Assembly (NCBI GenBank): GCA_016717105.1
Contig: JADKGF010000015.1
Span: forward strand, 1 to 64,000
Reading direction: 5' to 3'
Source of the DNA: Saprospiraceae bacterium
GTDB taxonomy: Bacteria > Bacteroidota > Bacteroidia > Chitinophagales > Saprospiraceae
DNA: 64,000 bases
Positions 35,047 through 43,465 of this stretch are shown in pieces. The notes beneath the pieces are model-generated. The model was given only the letters and a program-made list of their open reading frames with translations. It was not told the origin of the DNA and searched no databases. Position numbers and translations under genes: made by a program. Position 1 is the first letter of the stretch. The number at the start of each line of letters is the position of its first letter.

Positions 35047-35180
35047 TTCAATCTTTTTGTGAATATATTTAGCTGATTTTAATATATTTAGGGAAAATAA
35101 TTGGACTTGTTTGTAAAAAACATTGATGTCATAATCATATTGTTATTGATTTAGACATCGGTGAATATTGACTAATTATT

Positions 35181-35507
35181 TCAGGTTGTATAGGCCTGTC
35201 CCCAGGCGTGCAGATCGTAAATAATGGGCACCAATTTTTCTCCTTTTTCTGTCAAGGTATATTCTACAGTAGGAGGTACAGTCGCGAAGACTGCTCTGAT
35301 TACGATGCCATTTGCTTCCATATTTTTCAACTCTTTGACCAACATCCTTGTGTTGATGTACGGAATACCGCGCTCCAATTCCTTAAATCTCATTGTACCT
35401 TTCGACAATGTATAAATTATGGGTAAGGCCCATTTACCACCTAAAATGTCCAATACTTCTTTCAGAGAACATTTATTTTCGGGCAATTCAATATTTTTTT
35501 TAGCCAT
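35181..35507 (-). CDS. HxlR-family transcriptional regulator
   Basis: A 108-aa winged-helix protein. CSLKEVLDILGGKWALPIIYTL and RFKELERGI are the HxlR signatures, followed by RMLVKELKNMEANGIV (recognition helix region) and YTLTEKGEKLVPI. HxlR regulators often respond to electrophiles or quinones and control adjacent redox enzymes. It is divergent from doxX and the old yellow enzyme gene across a 119-bp region with an inverted repeat, so it is probably their regulator. Confidence 0.9.
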   Translation of the reverse strand: MAKKNIELPENKCSLKEVLDILGGKWALPIIYTLSKGTMRFKELERGIPYINTRMLVKELKNMEANGIVIRAVFATVPPTVEYTLTEKGEKLVPIIYDLHAWGQAYTT

Positions 35508-35540
35508 GATATCTTGATTTTGCTAATTACTTTACTTTGT

Positions 35541-35564
35541 GTTACTACTATACAATAGTGTAAC
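35541..35564. promoter_or_regulatory. Candidate HxlR operator (inverted repeat)
   Basis: GTTAC(T)ACTAT, then ACA, then ATAGTGTAAC: a near-perfect inverted repeat with one unpaired T. It lies just upstream of the doxX -33 box and downstream of the candidate hxlR -7 box, so one protein bound here could affect both promoters. Confidence 0.5.
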
Positions 35565-35567
35565 TAC

Positions 35568-35598
35568 TTGCAAATATAAAGTATTGGCCATACATTTG
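35568..35598 (+). promoter_or_regulatory. Promoter of doxX / old yellow enzyme unit
   Basis: TTG at 35568-35570, a 20-nt spacer, and TACATTTG at 35591-35598 form a good Bacteroidota promoter, 28 nt before the doxX ATG. It overlaps an opposing promoter. Confidence 0.6.
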
Positions 35599-35601
35599 CA
35601 A
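35571..35601 (-). promoter_or_regulatory. Opposing promoter of the hxlR-type gene
   Basis: On the minus strand, TTG (35601-35599), a 20-nt spacer and TATATTTG (35578-35571) give a second consensus promoter pointing towards the HxlR gene. It overlaps the doxX promoter almost completely. Confidence 0.5.
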
Positions 35602-35626
35602 TTTAATTTTAAAAAAATATTAAAAT

Positions 35627-36004
35627 ATGGACAGTAAAACCAAAAAAATCTTAGGCTTTTCATTAACGGGTTTAGTAGCTCTAGTATTCTTGATGAGCGG
35701 TATAATGAAGCTTATGGGTGGCGAGAATGCTGCTGAAATGGCGAAGGGTGCAGGAGGTGAATCAAATTTATTAATTTTAGGAATCATAGAACTTTGTATT
35801 GTTGCGCTGTGGTTTATCCCACGTAAGGGTGTAGTAGCAGCATTACTTTCCATTGCTTACATGGGTGGAGCAATAGCAGTACATTTCACACAAGGCCAGT
35901 CTGTGTTAGTTCCTGTAATCATTCAAATCATCATCTGGATTACTGCAGTCATCCGGTTCCCAGAGCTTGGTATTCGACTGTTCAATAAAACCACCACAAA
36001 CTAA
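35627..36004 (+). CDS. DoxX-like membrane protein
   Basis: A 125-aa four-helix protein. The start (ILGFSLTGLVALVFLMSGIMKLMGG) is the DoxX/DUF4870-type first helix, followed by helices near 47-62, 69-88 and 92-110. DoxX-like proteins are often found with oxidoreductases in the HxlR context, though their role is unclear. The old yellow enzyme gene begins 37 bp later, so this is an operon. Confidence 0.8.
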   Translation: MDSKTKKILGFSLTGLVALVFLMSGIMKLMGGENAAEMAKGAGGESNLLILGIIELCIVALWFIPRKGVVAALLSIAYMGGAIAVHFTQGQSVLVPVIIQIIIWITAVIRFPELGIRLFNKTTTN

Positions 36005-36041
36005 TTTACCATTCAATTCATATTATAAATTAATCAAATAA

Positions 36042-37124
36042 ATGAGATTATTCAACGAAGTAAAAATAGGTAATCATACCTTAAAAAACAGTATGGTCAT
36101 GTCGGCTATGACTCGGAGTAGAGCCAATATTCAGGGTGTAGTAGGGGATTTGACAGAATTGTATTACACCCAAAGGGCGAGTGCAGGGATGATACTAACT
36201 GAAGCCATAAATATTTCTGAGCAAGCTTTGGGTAGCCCGTTTACACCAGGAATATTTACACAAGAGCAAATAGATGCTTGGAAAAAGGTAACAAATGCTG
36301 TACACGCGAATGGCAGCCTGATATATGCGCAGCTATGGCATACTGGTCGAGTGGCGCATTCTATAGACAGAAATGGCATTTTGCCTGTCGCACCTTCGGC
36401 TATTGCGATACAAGGTGGAAAACATTTTACAGCTCAAGGCCCACAAGATTATGAAATACCTAGGGCTTTGACTACAGAAGAGGTAAAAGAAATCATTCAG
36501 GATTATGGCCAAGCTGCATTGAATGCGATAGAAGCTGGTTTTGATGGTGTACAGTTGCATGGTGCCAATGGATATCTTCCACATCAGTTTTTGGCCGAAA
36601 ATGCCAACCAACGTACAGATGAATATGGAGGAAGCATCGAAAATAATAGCCGATTTATGCTTGAAGTAATGCATACATTAATCCAAGCCATCGGTGGTGA
36701 ACGCGTTGGAATAAAATTATCGCCTTTTCAGCCATATGGTGGGATAGTATTGGATAATCCTGTGGCTACTTTTACATACCTTATTGAAGAATTGAATAAA
36801 ATGGATTTTGCATTTGCAGAACTAATGAAGCGAAGTCCTGCATTTCCATTATTGCCAAGCTATCCAGATATCGATGAGCTAGAATTTTTCGGTCCAAAAA
36901 TCAAGGCAGCAGTTATTGCAAACTCATCATTTACCAAAGAATCAGGTGAAGCGGCATTAGAAAAAGGCCTTGCCAAAGCTATTTCTTATGGTGTACTTTT
37001 TTTGGCCAATCCTGATCTACCAAAACGATTTGAATTGGATGCACCTTTGAACCAAGCAGATAGGATGACGATGTTTGGTGGTGGAGAGCAAGGATATACA
37101 GATTACCCATTTTTGGCACAATAG
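36042..37124 (+). CDS. Old yellow enzyme family FMN oxidoreductase (alkene reductase)
   Basis: A 360-aa TIM-barrel flavoprotein that reduces electrophilic C=C or nitro compounds with NAD(P)H. Visible marks: LKNSMVMSAMTRSRA at the N-terminus (FMN site), AQLWHTGRVAH, the QLHGANGYLPHQFL block with the substrate-binding His and Asn, RTDEYGGSIENNSRF, and VGIKLSPFQPYGG. The length is normal. Its place behind doxX and divergent from an HxlR regulator fits an electrophile-detoxification unit. Confidence 0.92.
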   Translation: MRLFNEVKIGNHTLKNSMVMSAMTRSRANIQGVVGDLTELYYTQRASAGMILTEAINISEQALGSPFTPGIFTQEQIDAWKKVTNAVHANGSLIYAQLWHTGRVAHSIDRNGILPVAPSAIAIQGGKHFTAQGPQDYEIPRALTTEEVKEIIQDYGQAALNAIEAGFDGVQLHGANGYLPHQFLAENANQRTDEYGGSIENNSRFMLEVMHTLIQAIGGERVGIKLSPFQPYGGIVLDNPVATFTYLIEELNKMDFAFAELMKRSPAFPLLPSYPDIDELEFFGPKIKAAVIANSSFTKESGEAALEKGLAKAISYGVLFLANPDLPKRFELDAPLNQADRMTMFGGGEQGYTDYPFLAQ

Positions 37125-37146
37125 TTTGACACAATTAAGAAATTAG

Positions 37147-37154
37147 TATTTTTG
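37147..37154 (+). promoter_or_regulatory. -7 element before the 37179 gene
   Basis: TATTTTTG matches TAnnTTTG and ends 24 nt before the ATG at 37179. It supports this start over the alternative at 37152. Confidence 0.45.
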
Positions 37155-37178
37155 CTTTTTTCTTTAAACTTTAGGCCA

Positions 37179-37712
37179 ATGACATTTAGGGAAATGCTGA
37201 TGGCAGAGCATTCAAGAGAAGTCACCAATAAAATATTGGAAGAAATCCGGCATAATCCGTCGAAAATCGATGAATTGATGGATTGTTTTTTGGATTCAAA
37301 CAACCGAATTTGTCAGAGAGCAGCATGGCCAATTGGGGATTTGGGAGAAAAATTTCCCCAATTGGTCATTCCATATATGCAAAAACTAATAGATAACTTG
37401 GCGCATCCACATCATGAAGCTATCAAAAGAAATACAGTAAGAACATGGCAAAATATGAATATCCCTGAGGAATTTCAAGGAGTGGTGTATGATATTTGTT
37501 TCAATTATATGATAGATCCAAAAGAAGCAGTAGCAATAAGAGCTTTCAGTATGACTGTATGCGCCAATATTTGTAAAGAAGTACCAGAATTGTGTGAAGA
37601 AATGTTGACAGTTATCCCAGATTTACTAGAAAATGGATCATCTGGGCTATGCAATCGGGGCTACAAAGTAATGGATTTGCTCAAAAAATATCAATCCAAC
37701 ATCTACCTATAA
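37179..37712 (+). CDS. HEAT-like helical repeat protein, conserved in Bacteroidota
   Basis: A 177-aa all-helical protein from the ATG at 37179. Repeated helix pairs (NRICQRAAWPIGDLGEKFPQL, HHEAIKRNTVRTWQNM and KEAVAIRAFSMTVCANI) resemble HEAT/armadillo units, so it is probably a protein-binding scaffold in the cytoplasm. It overlaps the convergent beta-lactamase-like gene by 6 bp at the stop codons. The function is unknown. Confidence 0.65.
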   Translation: MTFREMLMAEHSREVTNKILEEIRHNPSKIDELMDCFLDSNNRICQRAAWPIGDLGEKFPQLVIPYMQKLIDNLAHPHHEAIKRNTVRTWQNMNIPEEFQGVVYDICFNYMIDPKEAVAIRAFSMTVCANICKEVPELCEEMLTVIPDLLENGSSGLCNRGYKVMDLLKKYQSNIYL

Positions 37713-38929
37713 ATAGGCTTCTTTTTCGGTTTTGTAATATGAATTCCACAAATCATAAAATTTGTGTACTGCGTAATTGCTATAATTACAAACGGAGTTG
37801 AACAAGATTACAATACCCAAATCTTTTTCTTTATCAAAAGCAATTTCGGTCCGGAATCCATTTACCATGCCACCATGATATACCAATTGATTATTTTTCG
37901 TGTTGACAATCCGCCATCCGAGCCCATAATGGCTGCTTTCGAATCCAGGCCAGCGATTGAAGTATTTATGATCACTTGAGGTACTTATATAAGGATTGAA
38001 GGCGATGTCTCTAGCATTGGGAGAGATCACATGCGGATAATATCCCATCATGGCACTCAGCCACTTATGCATGTCTTTTAATGGTGCATTGATACCACCG
38101 GCGGATACTACATTGTAATAATGGGGACTCAAATCAATAGGCACAAAACCATACTTGCTATATTTATGACCATAACAGACATTTGCGGCACTGGTTATAT
38201 CTTCAAAAGAACAACTGGTGTTGCACATTCTCAAAGGCGAGAAAATATAAAAGTCCAGTGCTTTAGCATATTCCATTCCAGTAACGTCTTCTATCACTTT
38301 TTCTATTATACCAAAGGCAGCATTTTGATAGGCATAGGCTATACCAGTAGAATCTCTGGGTACCAGTTTGTTTAGATATGAGATTATGGTTTCCATATCT
38401 ATGTTTTCATCAACCAATTCGAATAAGCGTGCTGTGTAAGCCCAGAGCTATGAGTAAGTATATGTTTTATCCTCAGTATTTTGTCTTTGGATTTTGCTTT
38501 CAAAGTGATCTCTGGTACATACATGGAAACAGGATCGTCAAGATGCATCATATTTTTGTCAATAAGGATAGCTGCCAAAATACCTGCAAAGCCTTTGGAT
38601 ACCGAGCCCAATCTGAAGATAGTAGATGTATCTATCATATCATCCGAATATCTTGATTTTGTACCATATTCTTTTTCGAAAATAACCTGATTATTTTTCA
38701 GCACTAATACAGCCATGCCTGGGCATTCATGTATCGCAATATTTTCCAATATCTGTTGGTCAAATAATCGATTGAAGGCTGTGTCGATTAATGATTTTTC
38801 AGGGAGATTACCTACGGTGACAAATGGCTTTTCATCAAATCTGTGACACGAATTTATCACAAAAACGATAGATAATATGGATGCTAGCCACAGGGTCAAT
38901 CTGATAGGAACGGATAAAAAGCCTTTCAT
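37707..38929 (-). CDS. Class C beta-lactamase-like serine hydrolase, lipoprotein (frameshift)
   Basis: About 407 aa. The lipobox is FVINSC (Cys 28). The catalytic motifs are present: S109-V-S-K112 (SxxK), YQN after the break (YxN), and YHGG near the C-terminus. The break is at about 38410 (TTATTCGAATT), where adding one T joins HAY to FELVDENIDMETI. The family includes D-aminopeptidases, esterases and penicillin-binding proteins; the exact substrate cannot be predicted. It converges with the HEAT-like gene. Confidence 0.85.
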
Positions 38930-39213
38930 TAAAAAAATACCTTTAGCGTTGTTTTATTAACAAATACATATTAATAAAAGTGCAAATATATTAAAAAATT
39001 CTCTTTTTTGTTCAAAAAGCTTACAAAAATACTAGAAAGTAAGCAAAACAAGTAATTATTAGTATAAAAAATGTGAAAGGGCTTTAAGGAAATATCATTA
39101 TTTCAATTTTGTGTAGTAGCTCAAAGTTCAATTTTGATAACAACTATTACGCTGGAGCGACTAAGGAAATGTAGCTATTTATCAATTTTGGAACTTTAGA
39201 TCATATCCATGAT
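38930..39213. other. Non-coding stretch at the island border
   Basis: About 280 bp without a gene. It contains AT-rich runs and the repeated phrase 'tcaattttg', but no promoter or terminator could be assigned with confidence. Confidence 0.5.
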
Positions 39214-39223
39214 TTACTCTGTT

Positions 39224-39521
39224 GGCGCAAGTTTGCAACTTGTGCCTTTAATACTCCATTGATATTAATTTTGAAACCCATTACGATCAATAAGCCATTA
39301 TAATGTATCAACATTGAAAAGGTTCCCTAAAAATAAAACAACCAATATTTTACTACCTTAAAATTCATGACAATTGAAATAGTCTGAACAAAGAAAGGAA
39401 AATTTATAAAATCAAAAGCTATACATAATATATATAGCTCATCATAGATCTTTGGTGTGATGCGCTACAGGTACCTATTAATTCTTATCTATTCTTTAGG
39501 CACAAGTTGCAAACTTTCGCC
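39224..39521. repeat. MITE/REP-like element, copy 1 (complete)
   Basis: About 300 bp bounded by two 23-bp palindromic ends in inverted order: GGCGCAAGTTTGCAACTTG... at 39224-39246 and GGCACAAGTTGCAAACTTT... at 39499-39521. Inside is a hairpin around the phrase gatctttgg. There is no reading frame. Two further copies lie at about 41818 and 42976. The palindromic ends resemble REP sequences mobilised by RAYT/Y1 transposases; no such gene is in the window. Confidence 0.75.
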
Positions 39522-39848
39522 AGCTAATGTCTTTTAATATATTGAAAATGTGTAATATATATGATCGATTTTAGAATCTCCCACCAAGAAGATTGTAAAA
39601 AGCTGCCGTTCTTCTCTGTCGTGTTGTTAACAATATTATAAATTTCTTTTGTTGCTCTCAATCGTTATGAACTCTGGCAAATAGTCAGGAGTGCAACCTT
39701 TTGAAACCATTTTCCCTTTGTATAGCCCGGTTTTTTCGCCAAGTGCCACACAGCGAATGCGATTCTTCTTATCGTACACTCCAATCCAGCCCGCTAAAAA
39801 GTTCATTGCCCATTGAACTTCTGGTTCTTCATTTTCTATTTTCTTTTC

Positions 39849-39855
39849 TATTTTA
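39849..39855. repeat. IS982 target-site duplication, left
   Basis: TATTTTA directly abuts the left IS end. The same 7 bp occur at 40885-40891 directly after the right end. Confidence 0.8.
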
Positions 39856-40884
39856 ACGTGAATAATGGATAAGAAAAAGTAATAAAAAATTGAACATAAG
39901 AAATTAATTCAATATATTTGTTGGTGAAAATCAATTAAATAACATTAAATCATACTCTTATGTTCGAAGACAAAATTACAAGAATTTTTGTAGATGTAGA
40001 TGATTTTGTAAAAGATTTAGATCATTTTTCTATGAAAAAGCAATTATTAGGTGTTGACGTGGCTCGAAGGGATAGAAAAACCAGTCTTACTTTGTCTGAA
40101 ATGATGACTATTTATATAGGATTTCATCTTTCACATCACACTAATTTTAAGAGTTACTATAAAGAGTTTTTGAGTGTTCATTATAAGCATTTATTCCCTA
40201 ATCTTATTTCATATGAACGCTTTAATCAGGTGCAAAATAGACTTTTCATGCCGCTCATGCTCTACATTAATAATCGTGGTTTAGGCCAATGCACAGGCAT
40301 AAGTTATGTAGATTCAACGACTTTGCCTGTATGTCATATAAAGAGAGAAAAACAGCATAAGGTCTTCAAAGGAATAGCTCAAAAATCAAAAAGTACAATG
40401 GGTTGGTTTTTTGGATTTAAAATTCATCTGATAATTAACGATAAAGGTGAAATCCTAAGTTTCTGTTTTTCAAAGGCTAATGTAGATGATAGAGATCCAC
40501 AGATCATGTCAATAATGACCAAAGAAATATTCGGTAAGTTATTTGGAGATAGAGGTTATATAGATCAGAAATTGGCAGAGTACCTTTGGAACGATGGCGT
40601 AGAGCTGATATACAAGCGTAGAAAAAACATGAAAAGTATGAATTTGTCTGATACGGACAAAATCCTACTTAGAAAAAGAGCCCTAATCGAAACAGTAAAT
40701 GATGAATTGAAAAATATATGTTCAATCCAACATACTAGACATCGATCATTACAAGGTTTTCTGAACAATGCCATTTCAGCATTAATTGCCTATCAGAGTT
40801 TTGATAAAAAACCTTCTATTAAAATTAGCCACGAACTTAATGATCGAAATCAGCTTTTAGCAGTGGCTTAAACATTATTCACGT
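39856..40884 (+). mobile_element. IS982-family insertion sequence, 1,029 bp
   Basis: The element is bounded by a perfect 12-bp inverted repeat, ACGTGAATAATG at 39856-39867 and its complement at 40873-40884, with similarity extending to about 18 bp. It is flanked by the 7-bp duplication TATTTTA and contains one intact transposase. Intact ends, intact frame and perfect target repeats point to a recent insertion into the DNA-alkylation-repair-like gene. Confidence 0.87.
39960..40871 (+). CDS. IS982-family transposase
   Basis: A 303-aa DDE transposase. D118 (SYVDSTTLPVC), D197 (FGDRGYID) and E244 (LIETVNDELK) form the catalytic triad. GWFFGFKIHLIINDKGE and ANVDDRD are typical of the IS982 family. 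The frame is intact, unlike many neighbours. It cuts and pastes its own element and occupies nearly all of the IS. Confidence 0.92.
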   Translation: MFEDKITRIFVDVDDFVKDLDHFSMKKQLLGVDVARRDRKTSLTLSEMMTIYIGFHLSHHTNFKSYYKEFLSVHYKHLFPNLISYERFNQVQNRLFMPLMLYINNRGLGQCTGISYVDSTTLPVCHIKREKQHKVFKGIAQKSKSTMGWFFGFKIHLIINDKGEILSFCFSKANVDDRDPQIMSIMTKEIFGKLFGDRGYIDQKLAEYLWNDGVELIYKRRKNMKSMNLSDTDKILLRKRALIETVNDELKNICSIQHTRHRSLQGFLNNAISALIAYQSFDKKPSIKISHELNDRNQLLAVA

Positions 40885-40891
40885 TATTTTA
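40885..40891. repeat. IS982 target-site duplication, right
   Basis: TATTTTA, identical to 39849-39855, directly after the right inverted repeat. Confidence 0.8.
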
Positions 40892-41352
40892 GATAACAAT
40901 TCATCATTACTTGTTGGCGGTTCTTGCCCCAGCCATCTTAATCGAGCTTGGTAATACCAAAAAATTCTTCTTTGAAATGATGACGAACTATTTTCCCAAG
41001 AGCCCATCAATGCAATAGTCCTTTTGTCCTTCATAAGTTGATTTGCCATTAACCAGTCAATCAATTGATTTCTTTCATCTTCTGCTTGCCCTTTAATGTC
41101 ATTGGTTAATTTGTCAATGAATTCTTGAGATAGATACTTTTTGTCCATAATAAGAACAGCCAGAAGTCTAGCAAAGTGTTTTTCTGTAGACCACAGTTCC
41201 AACGCTAATTCGTGGTCTTTTTTTATTTCAGTTGCGAGTTTCTTTATGTCGCCAAGTTTAGACTTGTCGTTTAACTGGCTTAATATGTTTTCTGCTTTTG
41301 ATGAATGCTTCATTTAAGTTAATTTAATTGCTTTTGGGTTGTCATAAGGGTA

Positions 41353-41408
41353 CAATAACAGTTGTGCTTTGCGATAGCCAAAACTGTCGTCAAAGCACTT
41401 GTTATGGC
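41353..41408 (-). other. attC-like palindromic site
   Basis: Minus strand: GCCATAAC at 41408 and GTTATTG at 41359-41353 form the ends of a 56-nt imperfect hairpin. The arms AACA-AGTGCTTTG and CAAAGCACAACTGTT pair except for three unpaired bases on one side. This has the size, AAC/GTT ends and one-sided unpaired bases of integron attC sites. It lies between two co-oriented genes, and the stop codon of the upstream gene falls within the site, as is common for cassettes. The ends fit the attC consensus only partly. Confidence 0.5.
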
Positions 41409-41584
41409 TTCGTGATTGACTTTTTCTTTGTTTTTGGTGCTACTTTGGGCTTGTTTAGTTTCAATAATTCACCCGTTTTCTTATAATGACTTATTATTTT
41501 TGTCATAAGTTCATCGTCAGATTTTGTGTATTTATGTGGTTCTACAACCAAATCTATTCCTTTAGGCTCTACGGCTAGTTTCAT
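41402..41584 (-). CDS. Small basic-tailed protein of unknown function (possible cassette gene)
   Basis: A 60-aa protein starting MKLAVEPKGIDLVVEP with a Lys-rich tail (KTKKKSITKP). The stop codon lies inside the attC-like palindrome. No family function was recognised. It sits 12 bp from an IS982-like end fragment. Confidence 0.55.
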   Translation of the reverse strand: MKLAVEPKGIDLVVEPHKYTKSDDELMTKIISHYKKTGELLKLNKPKVAPKTKKKSITKP

Positions 41585-41595
41585 GATTTTACTTA

Positions 41596-41620
41596 TTTTA
41601 ACGTGAATTCGGGATAAGAA
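41596..41620. repeat. Solitary IS982-like end fragment
   Basis: TTTTAACGTGAATTC followed by GGGATAAGAA resembles the left end of the nearby IS982 element (TTTTAACGTGAAT, then GGATAAGAA) but has no transposase beside it. It looks like a remnant or a one-ended relic of an earlier copy. Confidence 0.55.
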
Positions 41621-41817
41621 TGTTTTTAAAATATGGATATATTTTATATATTATCGTCTGACAAACAATCTAATAAATACAAATATCTTTATCATGTTAA
41701 GAGACAAAATTAATGAACTTTTGCTAGATTTAAATACTTTTTGGTTGAAATTTGAGACTGGGTACAAAAAAGCCTTATTTGTTCTGGTGAAATGAAGAGA
41801 AATCGATCTACTCTGTT

Positions 41818-42096
41818 GGCGCAAGTTTGCAACTTGTGCCTTTAATACTCCATTGATATTAATTTTGAAACCCATTACGATCAATAAGCCATTATAATGT
41901 ATCAACATTGAAAAGGCTTCCTAAAAATAAAACAACCAATATTTTACTAACTTAAAATTTATGACAATTGAAATAGTCTGAACAAAGCAAGGAAAATTTA
42001 TAAAATAAAAAGCTATACATTATAAATGTAGCGCATCACAGATCTTTGGTGTGATGCGCTATAGCTACCTATTCATTCTTAACTATTCTTTAGGCA
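41818..42096. repeat. MITE/REP-like element, copy 2
   Basis: Closely similar to copy 1 from the 23-bp palindrome at 41818-41840 to about 42095, where the right palindrome is replaced by 'ggcattgtatatgc'. It carries a perfect 12-bp stem (TAGCGCATCACA/TGTGATGCGCTA) with a 9-nt loop at about 42023-42055, which is imperfect in the other copies. Confidence 0.75.
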
Positions 42097-42159
42097 TTGT
42101 ATATGCAAAAGTTGTAAGTACTTTTTTAGTGCTTATCTACTCCATTATGGCTTCGTGAT

Positions 42160-42330
42160 TTAATTGCTTAAGGCCTTTTTCACTTCACTTTCTAAATCTC
42201 TGTCCTTGAAATAAGCCTTCACTTTTTCAAATTTATCCTTAAAGATTATCTTACCTGAGTATTTTTTAGTGAGTTCTGCACTAACTTTGGCTGTATTTCC
42301 TTTAATACTTGATTTTAATTCCTTTTTCAT
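42160..42330 (-). CDS. 56-aa protein paired with DUF6934-like gene, copy A
   Basis: A small Lys-rich protein (MKKELKSSIKGNTAKVSAEL to VKKALSN). Its ATG directly abuts the TAA of the DUF6934-like gene (TAAATG), which indicates translational coupling. A second copy at 43295-43465 differs by one residue (Thr13 to Ile). Conservation of the frame in both copies supports a real gene. The pairing of a small basic protein with a mid-size one in an accessory island is reminiscent of toxin-antitoxin modules, but this is only a suggestion. Confidence 0.65.
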   Translation of the reverse strand: MKKELKSSIKGNTAKVSAELTKKYSGKIIFKDKFEKVKAYFKDRDLESEVKKALSN

Positions 42331-42771
42331 TTATACTTTTTGGCTAATTAAGAAAAACTTATAATCGATACCCTTTCTAAAACGCTCTGTTTCACCGTTG
42401 AGTTCCCCCAAGAGGTTGAATTCTGATTCTATTAACTCTAAAAAAGCTGTTAAATATCTTCTGTAAAGTCTTGTTCTTGAATGTGTACTTCCTTCTGCAA
42501 TTACAATGGTTCCTTGGTAATGTTCAAAAAATATATACAATGTTGATGCTACTGTTGAAAGAACCTTATCTGTATCTTTATTGTCAGTACGAATAAAGTC
42601 ATCGAAATCCTTATTCATATTGATGCTATCTCCAAATGCAAGATTATAGAACCGTCCACCAATATGCTGATATTCAATGATTTTTAATATCTTACCCTTT
42701 GGTCCTTCGCTGAAGAACTCAAAAACTAAATTATTTTCATTTGTCTCCAAACTATATTGATCCTTACTCAT
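42331..42771 (-). CDS. DUF6934-like protein
   Basis: A 146-aa protein. DNKDTDKVLSTVASTLYIFFEHY, EGSTHSRTRLYRRYL and FRKGIDYKFFLISQK match my memory of the Bacteroidota family DUF6934. It has no signal peptide. It is followed without a gap by the 56-aa gene, forming a two-gene unit present once intact and once with this gene deleted. The family's biochemical function is not known. Confidence 0.7.
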   Translation of the reverse strand: MSKDQYSLETNENNLVFEFFSEGPKGKILKIIEYQHIGGRFYNLAFGDSINMNKDFDDFIRTDNKDTDKVLSTVASTLYIFFEHYQGTIVIAEGSTHSRTRLYRRYLTAFLELIESEFNLLGELNGETERFRKGIDYKFFLISQKV

Positions 42772-42975
42772 TTATTCCTTTATAACTTTAATCTTCTGTC
42801 CATTTTGAAGGCTAAAGATAAGGAGCACACTTGGCATTTTCGAAACAACCACGACATTATTTTCCCTGTACATATCCTTTTATTTCCACTAAGGCTAATA
42901 CACCACCGACACCACATCACTTTAAGAACTTTGCCCATCATATATTCTACTTAAGCTAGACTGGTTTTCTCTGCT

Positions 42976-43231
42976 GGCGCAAGTTTGAAACTTGTGCCTT
43001 TAATACTCCATTGAAATTAATTTTGAAACCCATAATGATAAATAAGCCATTAACATTGAAAAGGCTCCTAATAATAAAACAACCAATATTTTACGAACTT
43101 AAAATTCATGACAATTGAAATAGTCTGAACAAAGCAAGGAAAATTTATAAAATCAAAATCTATACATAATATATAGCTCATCACAGATCTTTGGTGTGAT
43201 GCGCTATTAATTCTTATCTATTCTTTAGGCA
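42976..43231. repeat. MITE/REP-like element, copy 3
   Basis: Begins with a slightly diverged palindrome (GGCGCAAGTTTGAAACTTG...) and carries a short deletion relative to copies 1 and 2 near 43035. It ends, like copy 2, at 'ggcattgtatatgc'. Confidence 0.75.
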
Positions 43232-43294
43232 TTGTATATGCAAAAGTTGTAAGTACTTTTTTAGTGCTCATCTACTCCATTATGGCTTCGTGAT

Positions 43295-43465
43295 TTAATT
43301 GCTTAAGGCCTTTTTCACTTCACTTTCTAAATCTCTGTCCTTGAAATAAGCCTTCACTTTTTCAAATTTATCCTTAAAGATTATCTTGCCTGAGTATTTT
43401 TTAGTGAGTTCTGCACTAACTTTGGCTATATTTCCTTTGATACTTGATTTTAATTCCTTTTTCAT
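43295..43465 (-). CDS. 56-aa protein, copy B (without DUF6934 partner)
   Basis: Nearly identical to copy A, with one substitution (Thr13 to Ile) and the same length. The DUF6934-like gene that precedes copy A is missing here, leaving the upstream region of that gene joined directly to this start. It may therefore be an orphan gene now driven by whatever promoter served the pair. Confidence 0.6.
   Translation of the reverse strand: MKKELKSSIKGNIAKVSAELTKKYSGKIIFKDKFEKVKAYFKDRDLESEVKKALSN

Larger units (their letters stand above)
39636..41313 (-). pseudogene. DNA-alkylation-repair-like gene interrupted by IS982 element
   Basis: The N-terminal half (41313 to about 40885) reads MKHSSKAENILSQL and ends NDELLSKI at the IS edge. 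The C-terminal half resumes at 39855 with KIEKKIENEEPEVQWAMNF and ends LPEFITIESNKRNL at 39636. Removing the element and one target repeat restores a protein of about 211 aa, the size of small AlkD-like HEAT-repeat glycosylases. Signature phrases are NQLIDWLMANQL, RRIFWYYQARLRW and VALGEKTGLYKG. The IS insertion should abolish function. It lies in the accessory island, downstream of an attC-like palindrome. Confidence 0.72.

Noticed and set aside
42160..42771. Firm toxin-antitoxin call for the DUF6934-like / 56-aa pair
   Set aside because: The arrangement is suggestive, but no toxin fold, antitoxin DNA-binding motif or known family function supports it.
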